Shown here: positions 11,335-22,429 of the stretch, piece after piece
Layout: each line of letters begins with the position of its first letter
Position numbering within the stretch: the first letter of the stretch is position 1
DNA from: Nemania diffusa
Lineage: Eukaryota; Ascomycota; Sordariomycetes; Xylariales; Xylariaceae
Direction: 5' to 3'
Length of the DNA: 64,000 nucleotides
Assembly: GCA_038501195.1 (NCBI GenBank)
Contig: JBBPUQ010000003.1
Coordinates: forward strand, 3,998,501 to 4,062,500
Made by a program: the position numbers and the translations under genes
Notes under the pieces: generated by a model
Seen by the model: the letters and a program-made list of their open reading frames with translations, nothing else
Told to the model about the DNA's origin: nothing
The model's database searches: none

Positions 11335-12770
11335 TTACATAAGCCTCATGAAGACTAAAGCCACATCCCTTGCGATTTTAAGCCAGGTCCATATTTTACC
11401 GATCCACGTTTGCTCCTCTGCCGCCTTTGGTGTGTCATCCTGAGCGAGCCGTGTATTCCCCTTCGCTCCTGTAGGTCTCTGATGGCCAGTAGGTTTCCGA
11501 TGGTTAGTAGCTGGCTGCAGTAACTCACTCTCATCATGGAGGCCATAACCTTTTCTTTTCACGACTACCTGAAGAATGCCATCCTGGCAATCAAGCTCGA
11601 CGTCTTTTGGGTTATGCTCCAAAATCTTTGCGGCCTCTGTTTTATACCAAGGAATGTTTTTACCCATTTCATGGATAATTTGCAGCTTCACACTTGGAGC
11701 CTTCTTGTACCGACTTTTTATCATAGCCACGGCCATGTCTGCTCTCTCTTTCACATGTTGGTCGGGTTTGAGACACTGTAATGCCACATTTGGATGATCC
11801 TTATGCGCCACAATGCCATGGTGATAAACCTGACCACCCTGGTATTTTTTCCAGTTGTTTCTGGGAGTTGCCGGGGGATTAAGGATCTCAAAAACGCTTG
11901 GATTGTCCCTAAGCATGTCGAGCATACTTTCCCAAGACTCCTCAAAGCTACCCTCGCTGATCTTGTCCCACTTGCTCGTCAGGATGGTTATGTATCTGTA
12001 GAACTCAGGCCCACAGAAACATTTAATCCATTGAATCGTCTTGAGCTCCTGTGCAGTCAACCTCTCTTGATTACCGGCGGTAACAAAAATGAGGCCAGCA
12101 ACGGTAACAATTGGACCAAGGACATGTAGGCACGCCATAATGTCGGCAAAACAATCCATGTCGTCCATATCGGCGGCACCGAAGCCTGGAGTATCGATGA
12201 ATAAGTACTGTTCACCATCGATAATGGCTGGGCAGACTTCGTAATTTCTAGTCCCTTAGTCATCAGGTTAGCCTCAGGGTTCTTATGAGTAGATATGAAT
12301 ACATACCTGAATTCCAAGTCTTCCCAATATGCAAATCCATACCAGTTATCTCACGGAGAAGGGTGGACTTCCCAGTTCCAGTCTGGCCGACAACAAATAT
12401 AAGCTTGGTCCCCTTCAGACTGCTAGCCGTTAGTCCTATTCATGTCCTTAGTTAAAGAAACTTACTGTTTTTCTACAAACTCGACAACAGGCTTGGAGGC
12501 TATCCCCCCAGCGTCTAACACGAGTTTCTTCAAGCTCGAAAACAGTCTTTTCGTCGAGTCCTGTGGACGCTCTTCGTTAATAGGAGGGCCGTCCGGGTAT
12601 TCAACGCCCGCCTCGCTGGTATCACTGTTGGCATTAATCTCTCTAATTCGAGTTGCATCTTGGCCCATAACAGCAGCCTCCAACTCCACGTACGACTCGT
12701 CTCCAACGAGAGCAACACTCGCAGGTAGCGAGATGCTGGCGTTTGCAAGATCTTGCATGGTGATCTCCAT
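11335..12770 (-). CDS. P-loop GTPase with C-terminal hydrophobic segment (445 aa)
   Basis: Three exons: 12770-12466, 12419-12307 and 12254-11335. The joins are in frame and sum to 446 codons including the stop. After about 100 acidic N-terminal residues comes G1 (VVGQTGTGKST, about residues 115-125). G2-like NSGTRNYEVCP and G3 LFIDTPGFG follow, then a G4-like LTSKWDKISE. This is the layout of the fungal septin/AIG1-like 50S-type GTPases found in many lineage-specific families. The last 20 residues (WIGKIWTWLKIARDVALVF) are hydrophobic and could be a tail anchor. Substrate and pathway are unknown. The start at 12770 gives MEITMQDLANAS; the frame is open further upstream without coding character. 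Confidence 0.78.
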
Positions 12771-14104
12771 ACTTGATGTTATTTGATAAAGACCTATGAA
12801 GTCAGATGATGAGAATGGGTGCAATATAACATAAAGATATGTTGGGGAAGCAGTATTCGGGATAGAGTAAGACGTAGTAGGCACACGTGGTGGGGTTGTT
12901 TTGAGTGAAAATAATCAATACTGTGATCAGACGAGAGGAATTGTAAGATATTTATACTTAGAACGACCCAGGATAAGACTTGTTGTAACCAGTGCATGAC
13001 CGTCTAGACTCTTCTACTTTTTGATGGCACCCAATATTACCTTCTGGACCGCGGCATGATCGAGAGCTCCGCAGACAAAATCAAGCGTCCAAGTAAAACA
13101 TCCAACTTGAGATGAGCTCAGACAGCACATACCCGCATAAGGGGACGCTGCAAGCCGCGAAGACAAACGGGAAAATCCTCGCACTTTCCGCAACTGAGTG
13201 GGGAAAATGCGTTTGCTTTCTCGTTGAATTTCTTCAAAGATGTCCTTGTAGCTCAGTGATCTCCCAACCTCTTCTACGGCTAGTCTCGATACCGCAACAA
13301 TGATAATAGACAAGGTCATTAGTTTGTGACATAAGTGTACGACGCGTCTGTTTTCGCTACAAGGTATTGTTATCTAGCTGTTAGCTGAATGATGCAACTA
13401 GGATATATAATCTAGATGAATCTTTTTGTTCGACACTATTGAAATGCGCTTTCCTTCTAGCTTCCCCTTCTTATAGATCTAATTCTTTGTTTATACCCCT
13501 AAGCCGTAGTGATTTATATTGAGACACTTATAATAAACCCATAGTACAGTTCTCGCCGTCTGCTTTGAAACAGGGGTTATTCACTTTCAAGTGGTAAATT
13601 TGATTTGAAGATATTTGGTCTAGTTGTTGCTCGTAGTGCAACGTGCAACGGAACCTGATTTGTTTGATTTTTGTTTGCACGGTAATTAAGCCGAAGGTGA
13701 GCCAGGTATACATACCAATCGGTAACCGACACAACTAAAAAAGAAAAAAAAACCAAAGATACTGAATTCACCCCACTTTATATGTCGGTCGACAAGTTAG
13801 CAAGGCCTTTTCCCACCTGTGTACGATTGCCAGGTCACTTTGGTATTAGCTGCTGTAGCAACTGTAAGTGGCGAGACCATGCGGCTCGCTACTTTCTACG
13901 GGACAGGCTCAACAATAACAGCGGCGACAACAACAATGACAACAATAACAACTATTTTCCCTCTCCCTCCCCCCTTTTTATCAAAAGGGAGCGTTGGAAG
14001 CCGAGTCGCTGGTCCGGTTGTACGGCTGGCAGCTCGGCCGCCCATTTTATTGTTATTTTTTAAGTATGTACAATTTCTTTTATGCTGACACACGTTACCC
14101 GCCA
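12771..14104. other. Gene-poor stretch with one copy of a dispersed repeat
   Basis: Holds a 101-codon minus-strand frame (13014-13319, starting MTLSIIIVAVSRLAVEEVG) that I do not trust as a gene. The segment from about 13280 to 13700 is a diverged copy of 28430-28740. Runs of CAACAA(T) triplets lie at 13915-13955. Confidence 0.5.
13280..13700 (+). repeat. Dispersed repeat, copy 1
   Basis: Shares many blocks with 28430-28740 on the same strand. Examples are GACATAAGTGTA(C/T)GA(C/T)GCG, GAATGATGCAA, TAATCTAGATGAATCTTT, CACTATTGAAATGCGC and CCTGATT...GTTTGATTT(T/C)TGTTTGC. Many differences are C/T or G/A transitions, and copy 1 has extra sequence between 13465 and 13625. Both copies begin just after a similar in-frame stop (..SIPQQ* and ..SISQR*), so they may be 3' ends of duplicated, decayed genes rather than a transposon. 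Confidence 0.6.
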
Positions 14105-15267
14105 CTAGGACATACGTTGGATTGGATCCCTTGAATCGTTACTTGGGGGTTGGGGAGTGACTACGTTCGAGAGCTGAATAAACTCATCCTCATCGCTATG
14201 TGTTGGCTTCCAGGTTCGACCGTTGGACTTTGGTCTGGTCGTGCTGTCGCTGCCGCTGCCGCTGCCGCTGCCGCCACTGCTACGCGGCCGGCGAAAGGTA
14301 GTGGACAGAAGATGAACTACAGATCTGGAGACTTTCGAGAAATACGATCTAGTAACCAGCACTGCTATAGTCGGCAGGCACGCAGCGACAATACCAGAAG
14401 AAATCTCGGCGAAAGACCATATACCAGACGGAATTTGGTTATCTAAGAACAGTCTCAGCGAGATGTGAGCCAATGAAGTCTGAGGTAGAACTTACAGGTT
14501 GGGTCTCCAGGTGCGGCCTGTGCCAAAGTGACGATACGTATGATACCGAACACGGTGACCAGAGCACCCAACAAGAATATCCCACATATCTGGATACGTC
14601 GTGTAAGGGACATTTGGAGCTTGACGATATATCGGATTGGTAAAACCAATATGCCGACATCAGTAATCAGGTTGATGACGCTAGCGACGTGAGAACAATT
14701 TCAGGTCATGGCGATGGAGTAGACTTACCTAAGCGTGGTAAAAGGAGGTAGCGTATCGATGCACACCCCGGGCTTTCCAGTCCATATTGAAGACAACGGG
14801 ATGCATTGGAACGCCGTGACGAGTACAAGGGCTATGTTGTATGCGGCAATGAAGATACCGAAGGCCCATGATATCCAAACCAGTTTTCTCACAGGGAAGA
14901 CACGGCAATAGAAGCAGAGGATGGAGAGTTTGGTGAGCACAATGCATAGTGCATACCACGTGATGCCGACGACGGTGCCTTTGATGATGCCCTCTACGTT
15001 CGTAACGAATATGATGTGTCTGCCATTCCCGTAAGATATCAAAATACGGCCGGTGATCACGTAGGCCGCCAGCGGGACGAGTGCAGCAACAATCAACCAG
15101 TCGTCCATACCAAAGGCGGCTTTTGCCACTCTGCGAGCGTAGACGCGTAGCCCCACGAGAGTGAAAGCGAAGACCAAACCGACGACGTGGACTGCGGTGA
15201 GGCCGGGCACGTAGCTATCGCTGGCATGTTGTTTGAAATATTGGATCTGCTCTGGCGATAGCGCCAT
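14105..15267 (-). CDS. PTH11-like rhodopsin-domain integral membrane protein (353 aa)
   Basis: Member of the large fungal rhodopsin-domain family, putative receptors in the plasma membrane. Three exons: 15267-14729, 14680-14496 and 14442-14105, phases consistent. Seven hydrophobic segments can be followed, beginning VHVVGLVFAFTLVGLRVYAR, with the family motif MDDWLIVAALV in the first loop. TKLSILCFYCRVFP, SVINLITDVGILVLPI and GIWSFAEISSGIVAACLPT are also typical of the family. There is no CFEM domain at the N-terminus. The cytosolic tail carries an SGGSGSGSGSDS stretch. The ligand is unknown. It lies 1.2 kb from the RiPP-like cluster, but nothing in the sequence ties them together. Confidence 0.85.
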
Positions 15268-16442
15268 TGTGGACTGATGATTGAAACTATAGCTCGTTGC
15301 GGGGGAGTTGACGTGGTGTTGGGGAGGGGTTAATCGGCTGAGTAGGTAGGTATTTGGTAGGCGGCGGCTCTGGTTTCGTATGTATGAGGTTGAGTTTGAA
15401 CAATATCTAAAAGCTGAAATATAACGATTTTCACATAACTAAATAAACAGGCTCCTAATGAAGTCGCGATGATTTGGCAGTGAAGTTATTTCTGCCTCGC
15501 CACTTTGCCGGGCGGTGTCATTTCTTCGTGGATTCTATCACGGCCACAAGTTCTTGGGTGGGTGGTCAGCGGCTCTATCGTTGGGCATGAGAGTTAAGGG
15601 ATCATGATTCGTTGGATTTAAACACCCTTGGGCTTCGTGAATTTGAGAATGATACTACCATAACAAAGGATGGATGGATGGGCATCGAAGAGACGGTTGT
15701 CACTAGAATAGAATAAGAAAACGACAGGGATTGCAGAGATCGGCCATGAAAATTTACTGGTTAATTCTCGGGATCGCCATAGGGAGATGATGATGATGTG
15801 TCGGTACTTGAGGTTTCGCTCCTTTATTGTAACTGTATCTCGCCCCCATTGAAAATTCGGCATCTGTCTCAAGCCCGCCATCGCCAGTCTCACCTTCGGC
15901 CCTTGCTTGGAGATATTGTGGCCGCTTGATGGACATAGGTAGCATCTAAGTAGGTAATTAGGTAGTTTGCGACATGCATGCTGCGCTACACCGGAATCCA
16001 ATCACTGGCGTCCGACCCAGAAGTCTCCAAGACTCAGTAGCTATTATAAGTACCCGTATATGCAACAAGCTTCGAGATCCTCCACACTGCCAGCCAAGAT
16101 CTCACCTGGTATTGGCATGAGCAAGAGAATAAATTTCAAACATGCTGCCCGCTCGAATGTTCAATCTAGAAAATCTCGAGAGGGGAAGGTAGTAGTAAGT
16201 CACCCCCGGATAACGCAGTGCAGTATGCTAATGGCACATTCAGGAATGCATTGCATCTGTAACGTGATCCTGCGAATGCCTAGGATCACCGTCGGCTTTC
16301 TTATTTGGGGCCATGCATTTATGTAACGGCTTCGCTTACCCTCTTTCAATTCATCCAATGACTTCTAGAACTGGAAACGATTCTTGCATGTGCGGTAATA
16401 TGTAACACTCCATCATGCCTATCGCATCCTTCCAGCCTTCGC
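15268..16442. other. Intergenic, left border of the RiPP-like cluster
   Basis: 1.17 kb. The minus-strand frame at 15618-16001 and the plus frame at 15967-16326 show no domain or codon bias. No regulator gene seen. Confidence 0.5.
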
Positions 16443-17501
16443 CTACCCTTCCTCACTAGTGACCTCTCTGCAGATACGCAGTATGCTGTCAATCTCCTCG
16501 GGAGGAGTTCTACCTAAGCCGCATTCTGTCGCCACGCCGAAAGGGATAGGCACGCAGGCTTTTGCAATATCGATGCGTTCTTTAGTTCCAGCCTCGTCTC
16601 CGGCATGCACCAGTCCTAAGTATAGGCGAGTGGGTTCTGAACCGGAGCCATTGGCGAGTCTGAGAGCTGCTAAAGCTTGATAATACGCGGGATCAACTCT
16701 CGTCTTGGGTACGGGAATATGGATCCATGAAGCCCGCCTGCCGAGCGTTTCGCATGCAAGTAATGCGTTGGCAAACTCGACCAAAAGCGTTGTATCCCGT
16801 GGCTCGACGAAGTGCTTATGGTTGTAGTCACCGTAGCAGAGGTGAAATCCTAGTTTCACGTCCTGGGGGATTCGGTCACAAAGCCGTACAAGACGGTCCC
16901 GGAGCCCCTGAACGACGTCATTTTCCGATTCCGAAAAGTAAGCTTTATGCCGTACGTCGTCGAATCGACCCCGTTCAAACTCGATTGCAGTCATCTCGAA
17001 GCATAGGTCCCATTGAATGATAAGATCGTGGTGTGGAATTTCTGTAGTAATACGATCAAGACTCTCTTCTAGACGTTGCTCGTATAGATGTTCATATGCC
17101 TTAGCGATCTCCGGTATCAAATGCCCGGTCATAACGCTATATGGGGTGGGTAGCCCAACCTGGAAGCGAACGTTTGAAGGGATGACACCTTCTTGGCGAA
17201 GTTGTTTGAAAGTCAAATAGGACGAAATTGCCGCTTCATCGTATCTTGTTGGTTTGATATCTTCGAGAGTTAACGTCGGGAACCGTCCCAGCTCGGCTAA
17301 GGCGTTATCTCGGTGCCATTTACCACTGACCGCGGGAGGGAAGCTATCTCGTTGCCACCCAATCCAGTTCCAGCGCGCGCCGGTCTCACCGTCAGGGATG
17401 GCCTGCAGCCGTCCAGGGAGAGCGGTAGCAAGGCGCGTAAAGACTTCCCGTGATGAGGCACCTGGGACGCTGCCGATCATGAGTACTCCAGTAGTTTGCA
17501 T
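16443..17501 (-). CDS. MetE-like (cobalamin-independent methionine synthase fold) protein, 352 aa
   Basis: Single exon. I start at 17501 (MQTTGVLMIGSVPG), where family members begin; the frame extends to an ATG at 17573. The TIM-barrel pattern of the UROD/MetE superfamily is visible: GSVPGASSREVF, LQAIPDGETGARWNW, FQVGLPTPYSVM, LIIQWDLCFEM, VKLGFHLCYGDYNHKHF, LYLGLVHAGDEAGTKERI and FGVATECGLGRTPPEEI. HxC in HLCYGD and the Cys in ATECGLG match zinc ligands of MetE, so it may bind zinc and activate a thiol or transfer a methyl group. It is too short for full MetE, lacking the N-terminal half. The 3' end is not disrupted. Its place beside an O-methyltransferase and UstY genes suggests a tailoring role, which is inference. 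Confidence 0.75.
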   Translation of the reverse strand: MQTTGVLMIGSVPGASSREVFTRLATALPGRLQAIPDGETGARWNWIGWQRDSFPPAVSGKWHRDNALAELGRFPTLTLEDIKPTRYDEAAISSYLTFKQLRQEGVIPSNVRFQVGLPTPYSVMTGHLIPEIAKAYEHLYEQRLEESLDRITTEIPHHDLIIQWDLCFEMTAIEFERGRFDDVRHKAYFSESENDVVQGLRDRLVRLCDRIPQDVKLGFHLCYGDYNHKHFVEPRDTTLLVEFANALLACETLGRRASWIHIPVPKTRVDPAYYQALAALRLANGSGSEPTRLYLGLVHAGDEAGTKERIDIAKACVPIPFGVATECGLGRTPPEEIDSILRICREVTSEEG

Positions 17502-17724
17502 CGTAGACGACAAGATGGTGTAGGTAATTTGAAATATTCTATAAGGAAGTAAAATGAGATCGAAAATAGTCAAGCTTAGACGTTGATTATATATGATTAC
17601 GCGCAGGGGTAAGCTGTGCTCCTTCGACTACCTAGTTCTTAATTACCCGATGTGAAGCCCCGCCATCGGATGTAGTCTATGTTGCTAACTAATACAGGGG
17701 GCACACAGCCGCAACTAATACCAG

Positions 17725-19239
17725 TCACTCACCCATCCAGATAACCTCAAGTATAGCAAGAGCATCGCCTTCTGCCACCGATAGACGCCGGACGGTTTGA
17801 AACCGTGGATCCGCGTCGCGAAATATGCTTTGCCATTCAGCCACTGACCGTAGGCGTGAGTTGCTGGTTGCCATCATAATGGAGTCAATGTGGCTATTAT
17901 AGTCAAGTATTGTAAGTAAAGTTTTGGAATAGGTGTGAGTTTCAACATACCATACGGAACGCTGCAAAGTAAGGGGCAGGGCTCTATACGGCGGACTTAA
18001 GCTCTCGTTCACAAGAATCCGTGCCCCCGGGCGCAAGGCAGGTATCTGTGCCCGCAGGATCTTTACAACATAATGATCTGGCCAGTCGTGAAACACCCAG
18101 CGAAATAGATAGATATCTGCCGCGTGGATAGGCTGCGGTGAAAAGAAGTCGTAGTCCTGGTAACGAACACGAGCCCAATTGGCCGCTCCCGGAAGTAGTT
18201 TGGCGTTCGAAACAACTTCTGGCAGATCCTCGACGATGAACTCCAGTAATGGATACGCCTTACTGAGTGCTCGACTAACGTACCCGTCTGCGCCACCGAC
18301 ATCTACAACGGTGCCTGTGCCGAGTGAACCCCAGTCGTAGCTCTCTACGAGGCTTGTTTCCGAATACTCGGGAATTCCCGCTGAAAAGAAACACATCGCT
18401 TTACTGAACTGACTGGCCTTGGAAGGCTTTGAGCCAAGAAAATCAAACATGCTTTTATCGGTGGCGTGGGCTAATGCATATCCCTGGTAGTTATGTCTTT
18501 TGAATACTGTAATCATGATGATGGTTCTAGGGGGACACAACATACAGTGTGATTGGGCTCCGAGTCTTTGAAGCTATCAAGCGCGTCTGCTGTCTACTTA
18601 GATCTTGGGTTACCAGTGAGTCACCGCTGAGTTTTTCGACCCGAAATGGGGGTTTGCGGGGGTGACGTACTCTAGCGAAAGCACGATAGAAGTCATCCAT
18701 CGACTGGGCGAGCCCAGCGCGAGCGAAGTCATCTGTCGCAAGCTTTTTCGACCCCGCTGAGTGTGCTATAAACCCTTCTTCTGGCTCTATAAACAGTCTA
18801 TGAAAAGACATGGCGTACCGCATGATACGCTTGAGATTAGTAACATCGAGATCTGTGGCTTCGGCAAGGTCTGATAACGAAATAGATCCTTGTATTGGGA
18901 CCTTGAGGGCAATATCCCGGCGCGAGATTACCTGGAGGCTCGTGGCATTGTACTGCCGTCCTGTTAGCTGTCTCCCCTCACGATCGAGGCTGCTTGCTGA
19001 CTATGTGTACATGCCTTGGGGAGCATACAGACTACAGGCCCTTGAAGAAGATCTAGGAGCTCTTGAAGAGTATCAACTGCGGTGCTACGGGCGTGTTCTG
19101 CCTGTGGCGATAAGTTCAATGTCAAGGGCCCTTCTGCGTCGAACGATGGATGTGGAAGGTTATTTTGGTCAAGGTCGCCTGCGATTGTGTTACAGGCAGT
19201 ACTGATTATAGCAGCCAAGTGATCGATACGCTGAGACAT
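17725..19239 (-). CDS. SAM-dependent O-methyltransferase (about 425 aa)
   Basis: Class I plant/fungal-type O-methyltransferase, likely cytosolic. Exons: 19239-19036, 18952-18671, about 18573-17951, and 17893-17725. The winged-helix dimerisation part includes SLSDLAEATDLDVTNLKRIM and EEGFIAHSAGSKKLA. Then come YALAHATDKSMFDFLG, SAM motif VVDVGGADGYVSRAL, LPEVV, and FRWVFHDWPDHYVVKIL with the catalytic His of this class. The end is AEGDALAILEVIW. The join between exons 2 and 3 is uncertain: the strong GTACGT donor at 18670 is phase 0 and only the weak acceptor at 18574 keeps frame. In ustiloxin-type clusters a methyltransferase N-methylates the cyclic peptide; here the OMT could act on a tyrosine hydroxyl. 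That role is inferred from position only. Confidence 0.82.
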
Positions 19240-19386
19240 GACTGTATTGAACGGTTTGGAACGTGTATCTTGGTGTACCGGTAATAGCTCGTAACAATGG
19301 AGCAGGTAATTAAAGAATCGTTCCGAACGGAACGAATAAATAACATACACATCTAGTCTCAAGCGGGCTCGTGTCTTTAGCTATAG

Positions 19387-20304
19387 CTAAGCCTTGTTAG
19401 CCACCGTGACAGGCATTGGAGCATCGAAAATGAAGCCTGATCCGTTCATGACACGCCAACGCGCAGTCCACTCCTGAATCTCAGTAAAGTCGCGACACTG
19501 CCGCTCGAATATGACATCCATGTCATGTCCTTGGCGCAGAGGCTCAATGCCGCTGTCTCCAGCGCAGACCAGGGTCTGTTGCAGATAGTCGAAACAGTGG
19601 GCAATGTGTTCAGGCTCGCGTACACCCGCATGATTGAACTCGTGCCCAGTGGAGGTGGCATACGCAGCGTAGTATGCACGGCGAATAGTATACTAGTCCC
19701 CGTCGTTAGAACCCGTCTCATAATAGTGCACATTAGTGCACAGCCTTGTGCGGCAAACTCCAGGGTATGATTTACCAGGCAATGGAGCTGGTGAAAGACG
19801 GCAACGACAGACACGACGGGTGCCAGGTCGGGGTGCTTGACGTAGCCAAGTCCGCCTATCGAGCTCAGTAAGGCATCCAGTGCGTGTGCAAGTGGCGGGA
19901 CGTAGCGTAGGATTGACTCACTGGGGATCAGTTTGTCCCATGCAGGCTCGTGGCTACCATCAGCAGGTGGTGCAGCTTGCATCTCAGGGCGGGTCATCAC
20001 CCGCTGGCGCGATACACCTGTGACAGGCACTACGCCGCAACGCCGCATCAGAATGTTACCCCGCAGTTTTCTGGATGGAGCAGCATGCTAGGTACTTACT
20101 AGAGGGTATGACGTTATCGAGTGTCGCCGTCGATGGTGCATTCGCCGACCCAAACATCCAGCCCGTGGCAAAGACAAAAACACAAAGTATTAATGAAATC
20201 ACTGTGAAAAGCCCGGTACTTCTCGTCCATGGTGTATTTTCGCCCGTGTCATTCTGGATCTCGAGTTTCGAGTACCCCGAGCCGCCACGCCATTGTCGGG
20301 ACAT
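19387..20304 (-). CDS. UstYa-like oxidase (DUF3328), copy 1 (250 aa)
   Basis: Three exons: 20304-20100, 20017-19776 and 19692-19387, with phases 1 and 0, all joined in frame. The N-terminus has one membrane helix (GLFTVISLILCVFVFATGWM). The luminal part carries both HxxHC motifs that define UstYa proteins: VVAVFHQLHCL at the end of exon 2, and EHIAHCFDYLQQTLVCAGD in exon 3. WDKLIPSES matches the usual W..L.P segment. The C-terminus continues ECQ-type RQCRDFTEIQEWTARW. The family catalyses oxidative cyclisation of ribosomal peptides such as ustiloxin, asperipin and phomopsin. It is transcribed with the OMT and MetE-like gene and lies next to the precursor gene. Confidence 0.9.
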
Positions 20305-20643
20305 GATATAGATGGATGAGATGTTCCAAACGAAGTAATAGATATGAGGTCAAAACAGCGAGCGCAATAGTTCAACAAGTCAGCGAGTAAGAAAGCTCAT
20401 GAATAAAAGATAATTATCAGTCTTTGACTAGACACAGGTTCATGGCGGCTTAACCCAGGTCTATCGAGGTTTGAAAGCAGTATACATCTGGGGTATAATT
20501 TGAATTCTCACATGGTATTTAATCATGAAAACGTAGTGTGAATAGGCATCTGGCTGCCTAGATGCCAGATTAGCTAGAGATCAGCAGCTTCCCTCACCGT
20601 CAGCGTTACAGCGTCCGGAGATGCACAATAATGGTAGTCCACC

Positions 20644-20968
20644 TACATGTTCCATCTGAAAATGCTACATAGTAACGGACCTATAACTGCATTTTTCTTA
20701 AGTTAAAACATATAGGTACTGCTGTGCCTGCTAATCGACCTACCTTCGTGGGATCCGTGACCTGTCACGCATACAGGGTAAGCAGAGTTTCTACATACAT
20801 AAGGTAGCTTATAACTTCTAAATGTACGCACATATACAATAAAATACAGCCCACGGTTAATAGCTTGCTTACAAGGCGTATGTGGCGTTGATTTGGTTGA
20901 GTAACGAGATATAATTAGCTTAATACGGTTGGATGGTTACTATGCAGCATTTTTAGATGGAACATGTA
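20644..20968. mobile_element. TA-flanked MITE-like element in the RiPP-like cluster
   Basis: Two nearly perfect terminal inverted repeats of about 31 bp, 20646-20676 and 20936-20966, beginning CATGTTCCATCT and differing at three or so positions. A TA dinucleotide flanks each end (20644-20645 and 20967-20968), the target duplication of Tc1/mariner elements. The 320 bp interior has no ORF, so it is non-autonomous. It lies between the UstYa-like gene and the precursor gene. Confidence 0.78.
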
Positions 20969-21111
20969 TTAGGCGGGCGAAAATGATGGGGGATCAAAGT
21001 CTGCTTTTGCTATACGTTCAATGCCGCCGCTGTGTGCCCCAACTATCTCTAGCATACACGCCCGAAACTCTAATGCTTTAACAACCCATTAGAGAAAAAA
21101 GACTTCTACTC

Positions 21112-21342
21112 TCAGTATATATCCCCCACGCGGATAAAGTCCACCTCCCCGGCTCCATCCACGGTAGTACGTTTATACAAGTCTCCCACAAGTTTGAAGT
21201 CAATCTTGTCCGAATTCATGCTATCTAAATCTTGTAAGCAGAGATTTATATGTTCGAACTTGTGCAACTTACCCGTGCGGCTTGAGCTCAGCGGTGCAGC
21301 ACTGGCCAGAAGGCCGAAAAGCAACGTCGACATGAGGTGCAT
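21112..21342 (-). CDS. Candidate RiPP precursor peptide (dikaritin type, 76 aa)
   Basis: Starts at ATG 21342; the frame is open to 21435. Residues 1-18 form a signal peptide (MHLMSTLLFGLLASAAP). The C-terminal third has two related repeats: KIDFKLVGDLY (47-56) followed by KR (57-58), and EVDFIRVGDIY (66-76) ending at the stop, spaced by TTVDGAG. Secretion signal, Kex2-type KR and repeated Tyr-ending cores are the design of UstA/PhomA precursors. A possible 48 bp GTAAGT...TTTAG intron (21272-21225) keeps the frame whether or not it is removed; if removed, the peptide is about 60 aa without the cysteine. It sits between two UstY genes and 2.8 kb from a tyrosinase. Core boundaries and product are unknown. 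Confidence 0.75.
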   Translation of the reverse strand: MHLMSTLLFGLLASAAPLSSSRTGKLHKFEHINLCLQDLDSMNSDKIDFKLVGDLYKRTTVDGAGEVDFIRVGDIY

Positions 21343-22429
21343 GTTAAGAGCGTAGAATCTCGCCGAGAGTGATTCTGAGATTGATGATAGAGACAGGCAG
21401 TGCCAAATGGTGATGTGTTTTGCGACCAAATACAAGGACCGTTTTGTTACTTGGACTTGGGAACGTGATTCATTGTATGAAAAGGGGTAAAGTGAAGAGT
21501 TGGGATCAGCTAGTTTATATGCTTACACGTTGGATTAAGACTGAGGCTAGCCTCGTATACGGAAAGTCGGACGGATACACAAGTATTACACCATAACGTG
21601 GCAGTTGTTGAAAGCACGTAATCAATGTGGACCATAGAACTTGAGATGGTTTCGCTCAAATGTTCCGATGCCCGACCACACTTCACGAAGCATTGTTGCA
21701 TGTAACCTCCTCTTTTCGAGCTCTTACGTCGTAGCCCGATGATTGTTTGCTTTATGTCAACCTCGTCGTTGAAAGAGTTGGAGATTTGGTACTCGCGGGC
21801 TACCCTTGTAGTCTCTGCTTTCTTGGCTACATAATTACCACATTGATAGGTAACATCGGACTAGAGCCCCTAAGTACCGGTAGTACCAGTGTTACTATAG
21901 TCCTAGGGACAGGGCACACAAATCAAAAAACAGAGGGAGGTATCACTTTGTGTGTCTGCATGAAAATTGGGGACGAAGGAAGGAGGACTAAAGAGAGCCA
22001 ATTACCTCTTACATGCAGAAATGTTCAAATTGGTTGAGGTAGGTGAGGCAGGCCTGGTAATGATAACAAGGAGGTATTAGAGGATTCGGCCAACACGCGT
22101 GTACACACATAAATGCAACCTTGGCTATTCGGATGTGGCGAGTAAGAAGTTAGGGCTCGAGAGCTTTGCGTGTTCTACAGATAGTAGTCCATCCCTAGCC
22201 AAGTTACCTTTCCAGGTGGTAATATTGCTTGCAATGGTGGACTGAAGACGGATATACATGAGGCTGCATAACAGCGTCAGGTATGATGAGGTGAGACAAG
22301 TCTTATCGTCCTTATTCTTCGTAGCCGGCCAGACCTACTAGCTGTACTGTGTTTCTTTCAACAAGTCACTTCCTTTCTCTTCGAACAGTCCACAGTCCAC
22401 CAGCCTTTGGGGCTCTTCCCTTAATTACA
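21343..22429. other. Divergent promoter region, precursor / UstY copy 2
   Basis: 1.09 kb between the precursor gene (minus) and the second UstY-like gene (plus). The plus frame 21747-22037 (96 codons) and minus frame 21510-21701 have no recognisable features. I see no Zn2Cys6-type CGG...CCG palindrome that I would call an operator. Confidence 0.5.

Noticed and set aside
13014..13319. 101-codon minus-strand frame starting MTLSIIIVAV
   Set aside because: It overlaps the start of the dispersed repeat; no intron, domain or partner gene supports it.
21747..22037. 96-codon plus-strand frame between precursor and UstY copy 2
   Set aside because: No signal peptide, repeats or HxxHC motif; not credible as a second precursor.
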